A stretch of 57,237 nt of DNA, taken from positions 1 through 57,237 of the forward strand of contig NZ_AZEA01000014.1 of assembly GCF_001435575.1 (NCBI RefSeq), read 5' to 3'. Under the pieces are notes generated by a model, which saw nothing but the letters and a program-made list of their open reading frames with translations, was not told the origin of the DNA and did no database searches. The stretch's first letter is position 1; each line of letters begins with the position of its first letter. This DNA comes from Lentilactobacillus sunkii DSM 19904. Its GTDB lineage: Bacteria; Bacillota; Bacilli; Lactobacillales; Lactobacillaceae. The translations under genes and the position numbers were made by a program. This document shows positions 9,260 through 18,947 of this stretch, piece by piece.

Positions 9260-11179
9260 TTACGATTCAGCGTACTCACTCAAATATTCCCACCGCTTCA
9301 TTTTTTTATCGGCTTCTGCAGAAAGTTTATCCTTTTGATCCTGAAGATCAGCGAGCTTATCATAATCTGAACCGTTACTTTGCATCTGTTTATCAATATC
9401 TTCCACTTGTGATTCGAGCTTTTCGATATCATCTTCGATATGATCATACTCAATTTTTTCCGAATAGGTCAATTTCTTCTTTGAGTTGGATTCAGTAGAT
9501 TTTGAATCATTTGCTGAATCTGCCTGTGTATCTTTGGTTTCTGCTGAACGCTTAACAGGTTTCTGAGCCTGCTTTGGTGATTTTTTCAGCGAAGCCAGAT
9601 AATCGGTGAACCGACCCCGATGTTCGTCAATCACGCCATTACCTTGGAAAATCAGCAGCCTATCGGCGACCTTATCCAAGAAATAACGGTCATGGGAAAC
9701 GGTAATCACAGTTCCTTGGAACTTGGAAATATAATCCTCCAAAACCGTCAAGGTTGCAATATCCAAATCGTTGGTCGGCTCATCCAGCAAAAGAACATTG
9801 GGTTGCTGCATCAAGAGTTTCAACAGGTATAAGCGGCGTTTCTCGCCACCGGAAAGTTTGCGAATCAGAGTACCGTGCATAAATCGCGGGAACAAAAATT
9901 CTTCCAGCAATTCCGCCACGCTGATCTTGGTACCGGTATTATCAGTCACTTGCTGCCCAATTTCGCTTAAATAGCTGATTACCCGTTTGTCTTCTGGAAT
10001 TGGTTCGGTTAACTGGGTATAATATGCAATCTTAACCGTTTCACCGACTTTGATGATGCCTGAGTCCAACTTGAGTCTGCCGGCAATGACGTTAAGGAGA
10101 CTGGTTTTGCCGGCACCGTTCTCACCACTAATTCCAATTCGTTCATTTGGCTGAACCAAAATGTTAAAATCTTTGAGAATCGTCTTACCATCGATCGTGA
10201 GATTGGCATCTTTCATTTTCAGAACTTCTTTGCCCAACCTTGTTTGGCCAAGTGAAATATTGACATCCTGATCAAGCTGCAGCGTACCGACATTTTCCTT
10301 CAAATCGTTAAATCGGTTAATCCTGGCCTGTTGTTTGGTTGAACGGGCTTTGGCCCCAGTCTTCATCCATGCCAACTCTTGTTTATAGAGCTGTTGGGTT
10401 TTGTGCTCGGATTGAATTTCTCCTTGAACCCGGGTTGCTTTTTGCTGGACATAATCCTGGTAATTGCCTTCATACTGGTAAAGTTTACCAAACGACAATT
10501 CCCAAATCTTATTGGCAACATGATCCAAAAAGTATCGATCATGAGTGACCACAATCAAAGAGCCCTTATATGCGGCTAAGTAATTTTCCAGCCAATCAAT
10601 GGAATCAAAATCCAAATGATTGGTCGGCTCATCCAGTAAAAGCAAGTTTGGCGCTTGAATCAAGACCTGTGCAAGACCAACCCGGCGACGCTGACCACCT
10701 GACAACTCAGAAATTTTCTGATTATAATCGGTGATTTTCAACTGAGTCAAAATGGTTTTAACATCATTTTGCGCATTCCAAGCGTCTTCCTCGTTCATTC
10801 GGGCTTCTGCCTTGGTGTACCGTTTGGCAGCATCGGCGTCTTCGGGATGAGTCGAATATTCTTTCAAGGCTGCTTCATAATTGCGGATAGTTCTGTAGAC
10901 ATCTTGGGAGCCAGAAAAAACGGCATCCATGATAGACAAATTGTCATCGAGTTCCGGATCCTGCTTTAAATAACCAATTGTATAAGACTTTGACGTAATA
11001 ATGTCACCGGTTGAATCCTGATCGATTCCGGCAATTGCATTCAACAAAGAAGTCTTACCGGTTCCATTTGTCCCAATCAAACCAATTCGGTCATGTTCAT
11101 TGATAATAAAATTCAGCTTATCAAACAACGTTTTTTCACCATACGTTTTTGCTAAGTTTTCAACACGCATTGTTTCCAT
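9260..11179 (-). CDS. ABC-F family ATPase (Uup/YfmR type)
   Basis: A 639-aa soluble protein with two ABC cassettes and no membrane segment. The first P-loop GTNGTGKT is at 36-43, with LSGGQRRR and [12 protein letters not shown]. The second shows [16 protein letters not shown] and [12 protein letters not shown]. The last 75 residues are a charged coiled coil as in Uup and YfmR. ABC-F proteins of this group act on ribosomes stalled or short of EF-P; a resistance role is not indicated. It starts 8 bases after the cca stop, in the cca-abcF-thyA-folA transcript. Confidence 0.92.
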   Translation of the reverse strand: METMRVENLAKTYGEKTLFDKLNFIINEHDRIGLIGTNGTGKTSLLNAIAGIDQDSTGDIITSKSYTIGYLKQDPELDDNLSIMDAVFSGSQDVYRTIRNYEAALKEYSTHPEDADAAKRYTKAEARMNEEDAWNAQNDVKTILTQLKITDYNQKISELSGGQRRRVGLAQVLIQAPNLLLLDEPTNHLDFDSIDWLENYLAAYKGSLIVVTHDRYFLDHVANKIWELSFGKLYQYEGNYQDYVQQKATRVQGEIQSEHKTQQLYKQELAWMKTGAKARSTKQQARINRFNDLKENVGTLQLDQDVNISLGQTRLGKEVLKMKDANLTIDGKTILKDFNILVQPNERIGISGENGAGKTSLLNVIAGRLKLDSGIIKVGETVKIAYYTQLTEPIPEDKRVISYLSEIGQQVTDNTGTKISVAELLEEFLFPRFMHGTLIRKLSGGEKRRLYLLKLLMQQPNVLLLDEPTNDLDIATLTVLEDYISKFQGTVITVSHDRYFLDKVADRLLIFQGNGVIDEHRGRFTDYLASLKKSPKQAQKPVKRSAETKDTQADSANDSKSTESNSKKKLTYSEKIEYDHIEDDIEKLESQVEDIDKQMQSNGSDYDKLADLQDQKDKLSAEADKKMKRWEYLSEYAES

Positions 11180-11186
11180 TCAGTTA

Positions 11187-12398
11187 TCAGTCCTCATTTA
11201 GAAAGTTAATCGCTGCTTTAACAAGTTTTTCTTGTTGGTTAGGAATTGTCCCGGCAACGACATTATGTTCAAGTGTATCCAAAACTTTTCCAAGTTGTGG
11301 ACTGGGTTTTAATACACCACGTTTAATAAGCTCACCGCCGGTTATCTGCAACTGTTTCTTGTTTTTGATCGGCAGGTTGTTGTACCTTTCTTTCAACCCA
11401 GAAGTTTTCGTTGAATCTGCAGTTATGACGACCGCATTGTCAACATTTTCAGCACCCGCATGATACAGGATTGAATTGGAAACTTCGCCTCTGGCAATTG
11501 AGAAAAGTAATTCAGTGGTAAGTATAACATCATTGATTATCTTATTGGCAGTCTTCCACTTTTTTAAAAAAGTCGAAATTTGGCTGGCCGAAAAGCCGAA
11601 TTTAAATGATAACAGTGACCATACCTGAACTTCATTGGTGAGCTGAAATTTACTGGCAACGATTGCCTTTAACTGTGGAAGATAATTACCCAATACGGGA
11701 ACATGCTGATACAAATTGGTTTCGAGCATAATGTTTAATCCATTTTCAGCGTCTACTCCCAGCATCATCTTGACAAATTCGGTATGTGAACGTTCCACGG
11801 CAATCTTTTCCAAAAGCTCGCTGTGTCGGCGAATACCAGCCAAGGTGGCATTTTCAATACGAAAGTCCAACTGACTGGCAAATCTGACTGCCCGCATCAT
11901 TCTCAACGCATCTTCATTAAACCGTTCGTTGGGATCACCAACTGCGCGGATAATCCGCTTTTTCATGTCATCCAGACCGCCAAACAGGTCGGTTATCTGG
12001 CCATTTTCAGAAAGTGCCAGGGCATTGATTGTAAAGTCACGACGCTTGAGGTCTTCTTTTAATGATCGCACAAACGTCACTTTATCGGGACGCCGATAAT
12101 CCTGATACCCGGATTCAGTCCGAAAAGTCGTCACTTCATACCCGGTTCCATGATCCAGAATCATAACTGTACCGTGTTCGATGCCAGTGTCGACCGTCCT
12201 CTTAAAAAGAGACTTAACTTCACTTGGATAGGCACTCGTGGCAATATCAACATCATGAATTGGTCGTTGTAAAATTGTGTCTCTGACTGAACCGCCAACA
12301 AAATAAGCTTCGTACCCTGCTGATTCAATTTTCTGTAAAATTGGTAATGCTTCGTGAAACTCTTTTGGAATCTCTACCATCCGCACATTAATCGCCAT
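11187..12398 (-). CDS. cca: CCA-adding tRNA nucleotidyltransferase
   Basis: A class II nucleotidyltransferase of about 403 aa that builds or repairs the CCA 3' end of tRNA without a template. The active-site block FVGGSVRD is at about 33-40, the metal-binding DVDIA at 49-53, and RRDFTINAL at 119-127. The start is uncertain: ATG at 12398 or 12380 both give an acceptable N-terminus, and neither has a strong ribosome site. It is the first gene of the cca-abcF-thyA-folA block and is divergent from a YitT gene. Confidence 0.95.
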   Translation of the reverse strand: MAINVRMVEIPKEFHEALPILQKIESAGYEAYFVGGSVRDTILQRPIHDVDIATSAYPSEVKSLFKRTVDTGIEHGTVMILDHGTGYEVTTFRTESGYQDYRRPDKVTFVRSLKEDLKRRDFTINALALSENGQITDLFGGLDDMKKRIIRAVGDPNERFNEDALRMMRAVRFASQLDFRIENATLAGIRRHSELLEKIAVERSHTEFVKMMLGVDAENGLNIMLETNLYQHVPVLGNYLPQLKAIVASKFQLTNEVQVWSLLSFKFGFSASQISTFLKKWKTANKIINDVILTTELLFSIARGEVSNSILYHAGAENVDNAVVITADSTKTSGLKERYNNLPIKNKKQLQITGGELIKRGVLKPSPQLGKVLDTLEHNVVAGTIPNQQEKLVKAAINFLNED

Positions 12399-12466
12399 CC
12401 ATTTATATTTATCCTGTTGTAATTTTAACAGAAATTTTCGATGAAACAAAAAGAACGGTGAAATGA

Positions 12467-12496
12467 TTGCCAATCTTGAACTAGAATTGCTATGAT
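12467..12496 (+). promoter_or_regulatory. Promoter of the first YitT gene
   Basis: TTGCCA (12467-12472), an 18-base spacer, then TATGAT (12491-12496), about 30 bases upstream of the start codon. It lies in the divergent gap between cca and the YitT gene. Confidence 0.6.
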
Positions 12497-12527
12497 AAGT
12501 TGTCAGATCATTCAGGGAGGAAAAACA

Positions 12528-13418
12528 ATGGCTAAAAAAGAAAGCCGATTTAAAATTGACATTTCGCTTGTCGACCTGCTGGTAATCGCAGCCGGCACAG
12601 CAATTTACTCATTCGGAATTGTCTTCTTTAACATTTATAATCATTTGGCTGATGGTGGTGTTACCGGTATTACACTGATTTTAAGGGCATTATTTCATAT
12701 TGATCCCGCCTATTCAACAATTCTGGTTAACATTCCGTTATTTGTGATCGGTTACCGGTACTTAGGTAAAAAGGACATGTTTTATACGTTGTACGGGACC
12801 ATTGCATTAGCAATCTTTCTGTGGATTTGGCAGCGGGTCCCAATTGTCATCAATATCGACCACGACCTCCTGCTTTCGGCGATTGGTGCCGGCTTATTCG
12901 GCGGATTTGGTTGTGGGATTGTTTACCGATTTGGCGGCACCACCGGGGGGGTTGATATCGTTGCCCGACTGTTCGAACGGTTTAAGGGCGTCCAAATGGG
13001 GCAAACCCTTCTAACTATTGATGTGGCTGTCTTGCTGTCATCACTTATTTATTTAAATGTGCGCCAGATGGCATACACGTTAATTTACGTGTGGATTTTC
13101 TCAATGATTGTCAACTTTACCCAACGGGGCGCATATACTGCTCGGGGGATTTTAATCATTAGTAACGAGTCCGAAAAGATTTCAAATGCCATTCAAACTG
13201 AATTGAGCCGTGGGGTCACCTTCTTAAATGCTGAGGGTGGTTATTCCCACAAATCAAAGCAAATTGTTTACTGTGTGGTTTCACCAAGTGAATTGCATAC
13301 CCTGAAAAAATTAGTCGAGTCAATCGATGAAGAAGCGTTTATTTCAATTATTGAAGTCAACGAAGCTATTGGTGAGGGCTTCACATATAAGCGACCTAAA
13401 CGGTTTAAAATTTTATAA
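12528..13418 (+). CDS. YitT family membrane protein
   Basis: A 296-aa protein with about five or six membrane segments in the first 200 residues, including a glycine-rich GGTTGG motif, then a cytoplasmic DUF2179 domain of about 80 residues (TRGVTFLNAEGGYSHK-like). The family's transport substrate is not established. It is one of few plus-strand genes here. The start at 12528 has a GGGAGG site. A paralogue lies at 56260-57135. Confidence 0.9.
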   Translation: MAKKESRFKIDISLVDLLVIAAGTAIYSFGIVFFNIYNHLADGGVTGITLILRALFHIDPAYSTILVNIPLFVIGYRYLGKKDMFYTLYGTIALAIFLWIWQRVPIVINIDHDLLLSAIGAGLFGGFGCGIVYRFGGTTGGVDIVARLFERFKGVQMGQTLLTIDVAVLLSSLIYLNVRQMAYTLIYVWIFSMIVNFTQRGAYTARGILIISNESEKISNAIQTELSRGVTFLNAEGGYSHKSKQIVYCVVSPSELHTLKKLVESIDEEAFISIIEVNEAIGEGFTYKRPKRFKIL

Positions 13419-13445
13419 TGCTATGTAATTGAGAGTGGGAAAAAA

Positions 13446-13535
13446 GGCGCTTTGATCCCAGAATTTAAGGGAATACATCAATTATTCCCGGTTCTGGAAT
13501 GGTTGGTGTATTCCCTTAAATGGCCGGGATCAGCC
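13446..13535. repeat. Nested hairpin element downstream of YitT
   Basis: The core TTTAAGGGAATACATCAA (13464-13481) pairs over 18 bases, with one wobble, with 13503-13520. The outer TGATCCC (13453-13459) pairs with GGGATCA (13526-13532) and GGC (13446-13448) with GCC (13533-13535). The apical loop contains a further ATTCC/GGAAT stem. It is non-coding, between the YitT stop and the terminator at 13581, and is much larger than a terminator needs. Confidence 0.75.
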
Positions 13536-13580
13536 GATTTGAGCACGTTTTTGCTAAGTAATAATGGCACCACCAAAAAT

Positions 13581-13625
13581 GAGGCTGAGGCAAAAGTTTA
13601 CACTTTTGTCCCAGCCCCCTTTTTC
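13581..13625. terminator. Bidirectional terminator between YitT and the TPR gene
   Basis: A stem of about 16 base pairs (13581-13596 with 13603-13618, two mismatches) is flanked by a T-run on the plus strand and by A-rich sequence that gives a T-run on the minus strand. It can stop the convergent YitT and TPR genes. Its minus-strand sequence GGGGCTGGGACAAAAG recurs at 16822 and 57211. Confidence 0.85.
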
Positions 13626-13672
13626 TTTTGTTAACTTGTTATAGACATTGAGTTAATCAACAATGTTACCCA

Positions 13673-14926
13673 TCAAAATTCATCCCACATTGCTTCCATT
13701 TCAATGTCACCAGGCACAATATCCAAATATTTTTTCAGATATTTCCGTTCTTCGTCCGGTTTCCCAGCTTCCCGATAGAACAATGTCGCATGCTTCAAGA
13801 AATCCGGATTATCCGATAATTCGTTGGCAGCCAATTCGTAATTCTTGGCTGCTTTTTTGATGTCGCCGGTGTTTTGATATGAGATGGCCAAGTTGTATGC
13901 CAAGTGCGCATCAACGACATGGTCTTCAAATACCCCTTCTAGAAGCGTCAGATTGTCGCTGTAACGTTCGTGGGACACGTACCAGTCAGATAGTAGGGTC
14001 AGTATCTCCATGTCGTCAGGAGCGATTTCATGGCCTTTTTGAAGATATTTCAAAGACAGCTCGTCTTCGTTGGCCATTAATGCAATCTGACCGGCTTTCT
14101 GCCAGATTTTTTCATTGAACTGATCAATGGAAATTCCTTCTTGAATTGCCTTGAGTGCTTCATCCACCCGTTTCAAGTTAACGTAGGAATCAGCCAGGTA
14201 TGGATAAAGTGAGCTGTACTGGGGATCGGAATCACGCAGGTCTTCAAATGCTTTGATGGCCTTTTGATATTCTTTCAAGTTGAAATACGTAAATGCCAGT
14301 TCAAATTTAACATCACTGTTCATATTGATTGGCTTAATCTGTTCCAAATATCCAAGCGCCTGTTCAAATTTACCAATTTCAGCGTAGGAAACACCTAGCC
14401 GTTCAACGAGATTAACCGATGACATCTCCAAAGTGCCGGACGTGATCAGAGCTAAATACAAATTGATCGCTTTTCTGTAGTTTCTTGTCGTGAAATAAAA
14501 TTCGGCCAGAGCAAACTTGATCACATCCTCATCAGGGGCCAACTTTTGCGCCTCTAAGAGCTTTTGCTCACTGATTTCGAACATACCCTGGGTTTGATAC
14601 AAATCGGCTGCTACCATCAAAGAACGGACATATTCATCAGATTGTTTTGATACCTGTGACAAATAGTTCAATGCTTGGTCATCCTTGTCGTCATCAATCG
14701 CCAACTCGGCCAAGTTGATTTTTAAGCCATCGTCATCAGGATATTTTTTAAATAACTTTTCGTAAATAGTATTTGAGTAATTGGAAAATCCAAGTGAATA
14801 CAACTCTTCAGCCAGCGAATACAGCAAATCATCAGAATCATTGTCCAACGCGGATTGAAATGATTTCTTGAAATCGTCGATTTGGCCGCCTTCGAGTTGA
14901 TCTAAAGCAGTTTTTGAATAGCTCAT
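13673..14926 (-). CDS. Tetratricopeptide repeat protein
   Basis: A 417-aa protein made almost entirely of TPR-type helical repeats of about 34 residues (for example the segments around LNYLSQVSKQ, ALGYLEQIKP, AIKAFEDLRD, SLKYLQKGHE). It resembles the YpiA-like TPR proteins of Firmicutes, whose partner is unknown. No signal peptide or membrane segment is visible, so it is probably a cytoplasmic scaffold. The start at 14926 has a TTTGGAGGAC site and lies just after the hup terminator. Confidence 0.87.
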   Translation of the reverse strand: MSYSKTALDQLEGGQIDDFKKSFQSALDNDSDDLLYSLAEELYSLGFSNYSNTIYEKLFKKYPDDDGLKINLAELAIDDDKDDQALNYLSQVSKQSDEYVRSLMVAADLYQTQGMFEISEQKLLEAQKLAPDEDVIKFALAEFYFTTRNYRKAINLYLALITSGTLEMSSVNLVERLGVSYAEIGKFEQALGYLEQIKPINMNSDVKFELAFTYFNLKEYQKAIKAFEDLRDSDPQYSSLYPYLADSYVNLKRVDEALKAIQEGISIDQFNEKIWQKAGQIALMANEDELSLKYLQKGHEIAPDDMEILTLLSDWYVSHERYSDNLTLLEGVFEDHVVDAHLAYNLAISYQNTGDIKKAAKNYELAANELSDNPDFLKHATLFYREAGKPDEERKYLKKYLDIVPGDIEMEAMWDEF

Positions 14927-14951
14927 ATTTGTCCTCCAAAGTGTATAAAAA

Positions 14952-14981
14952 AAGCCAGCCCGACAAATGCCGTTCTGGCTT
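14952..14981 (-). terminator. Terminator of hup
   Basis: The minus strand reads AAGCCAG, loop, CTGGCTT followed by a run of T and then TATACAC. It lies 13 bases after the hup stop. Confidence 0.85.
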
Positions 14982-14993
14982 AACAGATGAATA

Positions 14994-15269
14994 CTATTTA
15001 ACAGCATCCTTGAGCGCCTTACCAGGTTTGAAAGCTGGTACCTTGCTTGCAGGAATTTGAATTTCTTGACCTGTTTGTGGGTTACGGCCCTTACGAGCGG
15101 CACGTTGACGTACTTCAAAGTTACCGAAACCGATTAATTGAACCTTGTCACCTTTTGCTAAACTAGCTTGGATTGATTCAAATACTGCATCCACAGCTGA
15201 TGTAGCGTCTTTTTTAGTTAAACCAGTTGCAGCAGCAACATTGGTTACTAATTCTGCTTTATTTGCCAT
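14994..15269 (-). CDS. hup: DNA-binding protein HU
   Basis: A 91-aa histone-like protein that bends and compacts DNA. It shows the full HU fold: N-terminal helices ([16 protein letters not shown]), the [21 protein letters not shown] beta arm and the [13 protein letters not shown] end. The start at 15269 has a GGAGGTGA ribosome site. It has its own promoter and terminator, as expected for a highly expressed monocistronic gene, between der and the TPR gene. Confidence 0.98.
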   Translation of the reverse strand: MANKAELVTNVAAATGLTKKDATSAVDAVFESIQASLAKGDKVQLIGFGNFEVRQRAARKGRNPQTGQEIQIPASKVPAFKPGKALKDAVK

Positions 15270-15376
15270 GAGTGTATTCACCTCCCTCAAAGATAGGTAT
15301 GTAAAACATTGCAAGTCGAATTCTTACAAATCCGGAATGCTAAAACAACGCCTTTCGTAGCATCATTTCTTTTTCA

Positions 15377-15405
15377 AAGATAGCATAAGAATGCTGTTAT
15401 TGCAA
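15377..15405 (-). promoter_or_regulatory. Promoter of hup
   Basis: The minus strand reads TTGCAA (15400-15405), a 17-base spacer ending in TGC, then TATCTT (15377-15382), an extended -10 promoter giving a leader of about 100 bases. Confidence 0.6.
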
Positions 15406-15476
15406 TGCTTTTGGCCAATTTAGTCCCGATAAAGCCCGAAAAATCAAGATTTTGTTAAAAATCAGCCATTTTTCGG

Positions 15477-16784
15477 CTATTTCCGGCTTCTTTTGATGAT
15501 TCTAATTGGAGTCCCGGTGAAGTCAAAATTATCACGGATCTGGTTTTCAAGGAACCTGACATATGAAAAATGCATCAAGTCCGGATTGTTAACAAAAACC
15601 ACAAAAGTCGGCGGTCCAGATTTAACTTGGGTCGCATAATAAATCCGTAGTCTTTTACCGTTGACTGTCGGTGTTGGATGGACTGCAACGGCATCCATAA
15701 TGACATCGTTAAGAGCAGATGATTGAACCCGTTTCTCATGATTATCGTAAACCTGCTTAATGAGAGCAGGCAGTTTCTCGATTCGCTGCTTGGTGACTGC
15801 CGAAACAAAGATAATCGGCGAATAAGCCATGTATTGGAACTCATTGCGAATCAGCGTCTCGAAGTCCTGCTGGGTATGATTGGTCTTCTTTAAAGTATCC
15901 CACTTGTTAACAACAGTGATAATGGCTTTGCCTGCCTCATGAGCATATCCGGCAACTTTTTTATCCTGCTCACGAATCCCTTCTTCGGCGTTCATGACAA
16001 ACAAAATAACATCACTTTGATCAATGGCCTTCATTGCCCGCATAACGCTATAACGCTCGGTATTTTCGTATACCTTGCCACGCTTTCGAATTCCGGCAGT
16101 ATCAACCATTGTGAATTTGATTCCATCCGCTTCAAATCGCGTATCAATCGCATCTCTAGTGGTTCCGGCAATGTCGGAAACAATTACCCGGTCTTCGCCA
16201 AGAATTGCGTTAACCAGCGAAGATTTTCCAACGTTGGGACGGCCAATAATACTGAAACGAATGTCATCATTATCAGTTGATTCATCCATCTTTGGAAATT
16301 TCTCGACAACTTTATCAAGCAAATCGCCCAATCCAAGCCCATGAACACCGGAAATTGGCATCGGATCACCAAAACCTAATGAGTAGAACTCATAGATATC
16401 TTCCCGACTTTCAGGATTATCAACTTTGTTAACAGCTAAAACAACCGGTTTGTCACTTCGATATAAGATTTTGGCAACCTGTTCATCCTCAGCCGTGACA
16501 CCTTCCTTACCACTTACGATAAAGACAATCACATCAGCCTCATCAATGGCAATCTCAGCTTGACTCTTAATTTGAGTGGCAAAAGGTGCGTCACTGATTT
16601 GAATACCACCGGTATCGATCATGGCAAATTTAGTAGCTAACCATTCACCGTGAGAATAAATTCGATCACGCGTCACACCTGGTGTATCTTCAACGATTGA
16701 AATTCGATCACCGGCAATTCGATTAAAGATGGTCGATTTTCCTACGTTGGGGCGGCCGATAAATGCAACTGTTGGTAATGCCAT
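15477..16784 (-). CDS. der: Ribosome-associated GTPase Der (EngA)
   Basis: A 435-aa protein with two tandem GTPase domains and a C-terminal KH-like domain, needed for 50S maturation. P-loops GRPNVGKST (10-18) and GRPNVGKSS (181-189), G3 DTGG and DTAG, and G4 NKVD (119-122) and NKWD are all intact. The start follows a GGAGGGA-like site. It lies downstream of rpsA but is separated from it by a strong terminator, so it probably has separate transcription. Confidence 0.97.
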   Translation of the reverse strand: MALPTVAFIGRPNVGKSTIFNRIAGDRISIVEDTPGVTRDRIYSHGEWLATKFAMIDTGGIQISDAPFATQIKSQAEIAIDEADVIVFIVSGKEGVTAEDEQVAKILYRSDKPVVLAVNKVDNPESREDIYEFYSLGFGDPMPISGVHGLGLGDLLDKVVEKFPKMDESTDNDDIRFSIIGRPNVGKSSLVNAILGEDRVIVSDIAGTTRDAIDTRFEADGIKFTMVDTAGIRKRGKVYENTERYSVMRAMKAIDQSDVILFVMNAEEGIREQDKKVAGYAHEAGKAIITVVNKWDTLKKTNHTQQDFETLIRNEFQYMAYSPIIFVSAVTKQRIEKLPALIKQVYDNHEKRVQSSALNDVIMDAVAVHPTPTVNGKRLRIYYATQVKSGPPTFVVFVNNPDLMHFSYVRFLENQIRDNFDFTGTPIRIIKRSRK

Positions 16785-16821
16785 ATAAATCCCTCCTTTG
16801 CTAAGTTAATTCAGAAAGAAA

Positions 16822-16860
16822 GGAGCTGGGACAAAACTTGCGTTTTGTTTCCAGCCCCTT
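16822..16860 (-). terminator. Terminator of rpsA
   Basis: The minus strand reads GGGGCTGGAAACAAAAC, a TTGC-type loop, then GTTTTGTCCCAGCTCC and TTT. It lies 20 bases after the rpsA stop and shares sequence with the hairpins at 13581 and 57211. Confidence 0.85.
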
Positions 16861-16881
16861 TTCATGATTTAAAAATATTGA

Positions 16882-18135
16882 TTATTTGTTATCATCATCG
16901 TCATTGTTGCCGGATTTCTTCAATTCGTCACCAATGATGTCACCCAAAGTAAAGCCGGTTTCTTCTTCCGGAGCGTTACTGATTGGACGATTATAAGATT
17001 GACGTGATGGCCGTGATGGTCGTTTGTTTGACTTCTTTGGCTTGTCTTCTTCTTCAGGAGCATCAGTCAAAGCTTTAATAGATAATGCCAAACGCTTTCT
17101 GTCAGTATCAACATCAAGAACCTTAACCTTGATCTTCTCACCGACCTTCAAGACATCAGCAGGTGTGTCAATGTGTTCGTGAGCGATTTGAGAAATATGA
17201 ACTAAGCCCTCAACACCGGGGAACACTTCAACAAAGGCACCAAAATCAACAAGGCGTTTTACAGTACCTTCAAGGACACTGCCAACTGGTGCTTTTTCTT
17301 CGATTCCGTCCCAAGGTTCTGGAAGAGTTTGTTTGATAGAAAGTGAGATTCTGTTACGATCAAAATCAACTGATAAGACCTTAACTTTAACTGTTTGGCC
17401 AACTTTAAGAACATCAGATGGTTTGTCAACACGTTCGTAAGCGATTTGAGAAACATGAACCAATCCGTCCATACCGCCAAGGTCAACAAATGCACCGAAG
17501 CTGGTCAAACGAGCAACAGTTCCTTCAACAACATCGCCTTCATGAAGAGTTTCCATTAATTTTTCACGTTCTTCAGCTTTTGCAGCTTGAACGATTGCCT
17601 TATGAGATAAAATAAGACGGTTTTCAACTGGATCAATTTCAATAATCTTTAATTCAAGTTCTTGACCTTTAAATTGATTTAAATCATCAACATAATGGTC
17701 GGAAATCATTGAAGCAGGAACAAATCCACGGACACCGGCATCAACAACCAAGCCGCCTTTAACAGCTTGACTGACTTTAGCAGTGATGGTTTCATCATTC
17801 TTTGACTTTTCAGCCAATTCGTCCCAAACTTTACGAGTTTCCAAACGCTTTGATGAAAGCAGGAAACTGCCGCCTTCCTTGTCGCTTCCGATACGGGAAG
17901 TAACAACCAGCTTGAGCTTATCGCCCTGCTTGATTTCATCAACATTTTGGTCGGATGAAAGCTCACGTGGTGGAACAACACCTTCAACACCGGAACCTTC
18001 AATACCCACAATCAATTGTTGGCTGTCATCTTTGGCCAAAACTTCACCAGTGACGACATCGCCAACCTTTACTTCATTAACGCTGTTTAAAGCGTTTAAT
18101 AAATCATTTTTATCGTTATTTGCATTTTCACTCAT
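16882..18135 (-). CDS. rpsA: Ribosomal protein S1 (four S1 domains)
   Basis: A 417-aa protein with four S1 RNA-binding domains at about residues 24-97, 114-179, 199-268 and 284-353, then a basic and acidic tail ending in DDDDNK. Domains 3 and 4 are the best matches to the consensus (FGAFVDLG..GLVHVSQIA). This is the four-domain Firmicute form, shorter than the six-domain E. coli protein, and its ribosomal role in Firmicutes is less certain. The start at 18135 has AAGGAGG. It follows cmk, as in many bacteria. Confidence 0.95.
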   Translation of the reverse strand: MSENANNDKNDLLNALNSVNEVKVGDVVTGEVLAKDDSQQLIVGIEGSGVEGVVPPRELSSDQNVDEIKQGDKLKLVVTSRIGSDKEGGSFLLSSKRLETRKVWDELAEKSKNDETITAKVSQAVKGGLVVDAGVRGFVPASMISDHYVDDLNQFKGQELELKIIEIDPVENRLILSHKAIVQAAKAEEREKLMETLHEGDVVEGTVARLTSFGAFVDLGGMDGLVHVSQIAYERVDKPSDVLKVGQTVKVKVLSVDFDRNRISLSIKQTLPEPWDGIEEKAPVGSVLEGTVKRLVDFGAFVEVFPGVEGLVHISQIAHEHIDTPADVLKVGEKIKVKVLDVDTDRKRLALSIKALTDAPEEEDKPKKSNKRPSRPSRQSYNRPISNAPEEETGFTLGDIIGDELKKSGNNDDDDNK

Positions 18136-18174
18136 CAAACAATTCCTCCTTGAAACAACTCTAATCATAATTTT

Positions 18175-18203
18175 ATCTTAAATTGACCAATATTACCAGT
18201 CAA
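18175..18203 (-). promoter_or_regulatory. Promoter of rpsA with overlapping inverted repeat
   Basis: The minus strand reads TTGACT (18198-18203), a 17-base spacer, then TAAGAT (18175-18180). The inverted repeat ATTGAC/GTCAAT (18182-18204) spans the -35 box and spacer. It lies between cmk and rpsA, so rpsA can be made independently of cmk. Confidence 0.65.
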
Positions 18204-18218
18204 TTGAACAATTAGTTG

Positions 18219-18896
18219 CTATTTCAACGTTTTATTTATCACATTTGCAATTTTGGAAACAACTTCATCAATAGAAAGTGACGTCGTATCAATCTCTACG
18301 GCGTCTTTTGCCTTGGTCAATGGGGAAATCTTTCTATGAGAATCTTTATAATCTCTGGCCTCAATTTCTAACTGGAGCTCATCAAGTGGGGTATTAATTC
18401 CCTTTTGAACGTTTTCTTTGTACCGGCGTTGGGCACGCTCTTCAACACTGGCAATCAAAAAGATTTTGACTTCGGCGTTGGGAAGAACAGAAGTCCCAAT
18501 ATCTCTGCCGTCCATCACAATGCCGCCATCCTTGGCAATCTGCTGCTGTTGCGCACTCAATTCTTTTCGAACATCCCCGATTGCTGCAACTGCCGAAACA
18601 GAATTAGTGACATCTTCTTGACGAATCGCCTCGGTGATTTCTTCACCGTCAATGAAGACTTTTTGCCCATCGTCACCGGGTTTAAACGTAATTCTTGAAG
18701 CGTGAACAATTTTTGCAATTTCAGCAACGTTATCAAAAGACACCCCGGCCCGAATTGCCTTTAATGTGATGGCCCGATACATTGCTCCTGTATCACAATA
18801 AACATAGTGGAACTGTTTAGCCACCAACTTGGCAACGGTACTTTTGCCGGCTGATGCCGGTCCATCGATTGCTACTTGTAATCCATTTTTTCGCAT
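18219..18896 (-). CDS. cmk: Cytidylate kinase
   Basis: A 225-aa (d)CMP kinase. The P-loop GPASAGKS is at residues 12-19, the CMP-binding CDTGAMYRA follows at about 35, and DGRDIGTSVLP marks the central motif. It starts with a TAAGGAA-like ribosome site, 51 bases after the LysM gene, and precedes rpsA; the cmk-rpsA order is widely conserved. Confidence 0.97.
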   Translation of the reverse strand: MRKNGLQVAIDGPASAGKSTVAKLVAKQFHYVYCDTGAMYRAITLKAIRAGVSFDNVAEIAKIVHASRITFKPGDDGQKVFIDGEEITEAIRQEDVTNSVSAVAAIGDVRKELSAQQQQIAKDGGIVMDGRDIGTSVLPNAEVKIFLIASVEERAQRRYKENVQKGINTPLDELQLEIEARDYKDSHRKISPLTKAKDAVEIDTTSLSIDEVVSKIANVINKTLK

Positions 18897-18947
18897 TCTA
18901 ACATTCCTTACCTAACAAATTTTTTAATTTGAACATGATCCTTATTG

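Noticed and set aside
9260-11179. ABC-F protein as an antibiotic resistance factor
   Set aside because: It has the Uup/YfmR-type C-terminal coiled coil and sits in a housekeeping operon, with no leader peptide or attenuator typical of resistance ABC-F genes.
12334-12349. A CodY-like AATTTTC...AAAATT sequence
   Set aside because: It lies inside the cca coding sequence, away from any promoter, and is a plausible chance match.
13452-13634. A 60-codon open frame on the plus strand inside the hairpin region
   Set aside because: It is made of the two inverted repeat arms, has no ribosome site, and matches no protein pattern.
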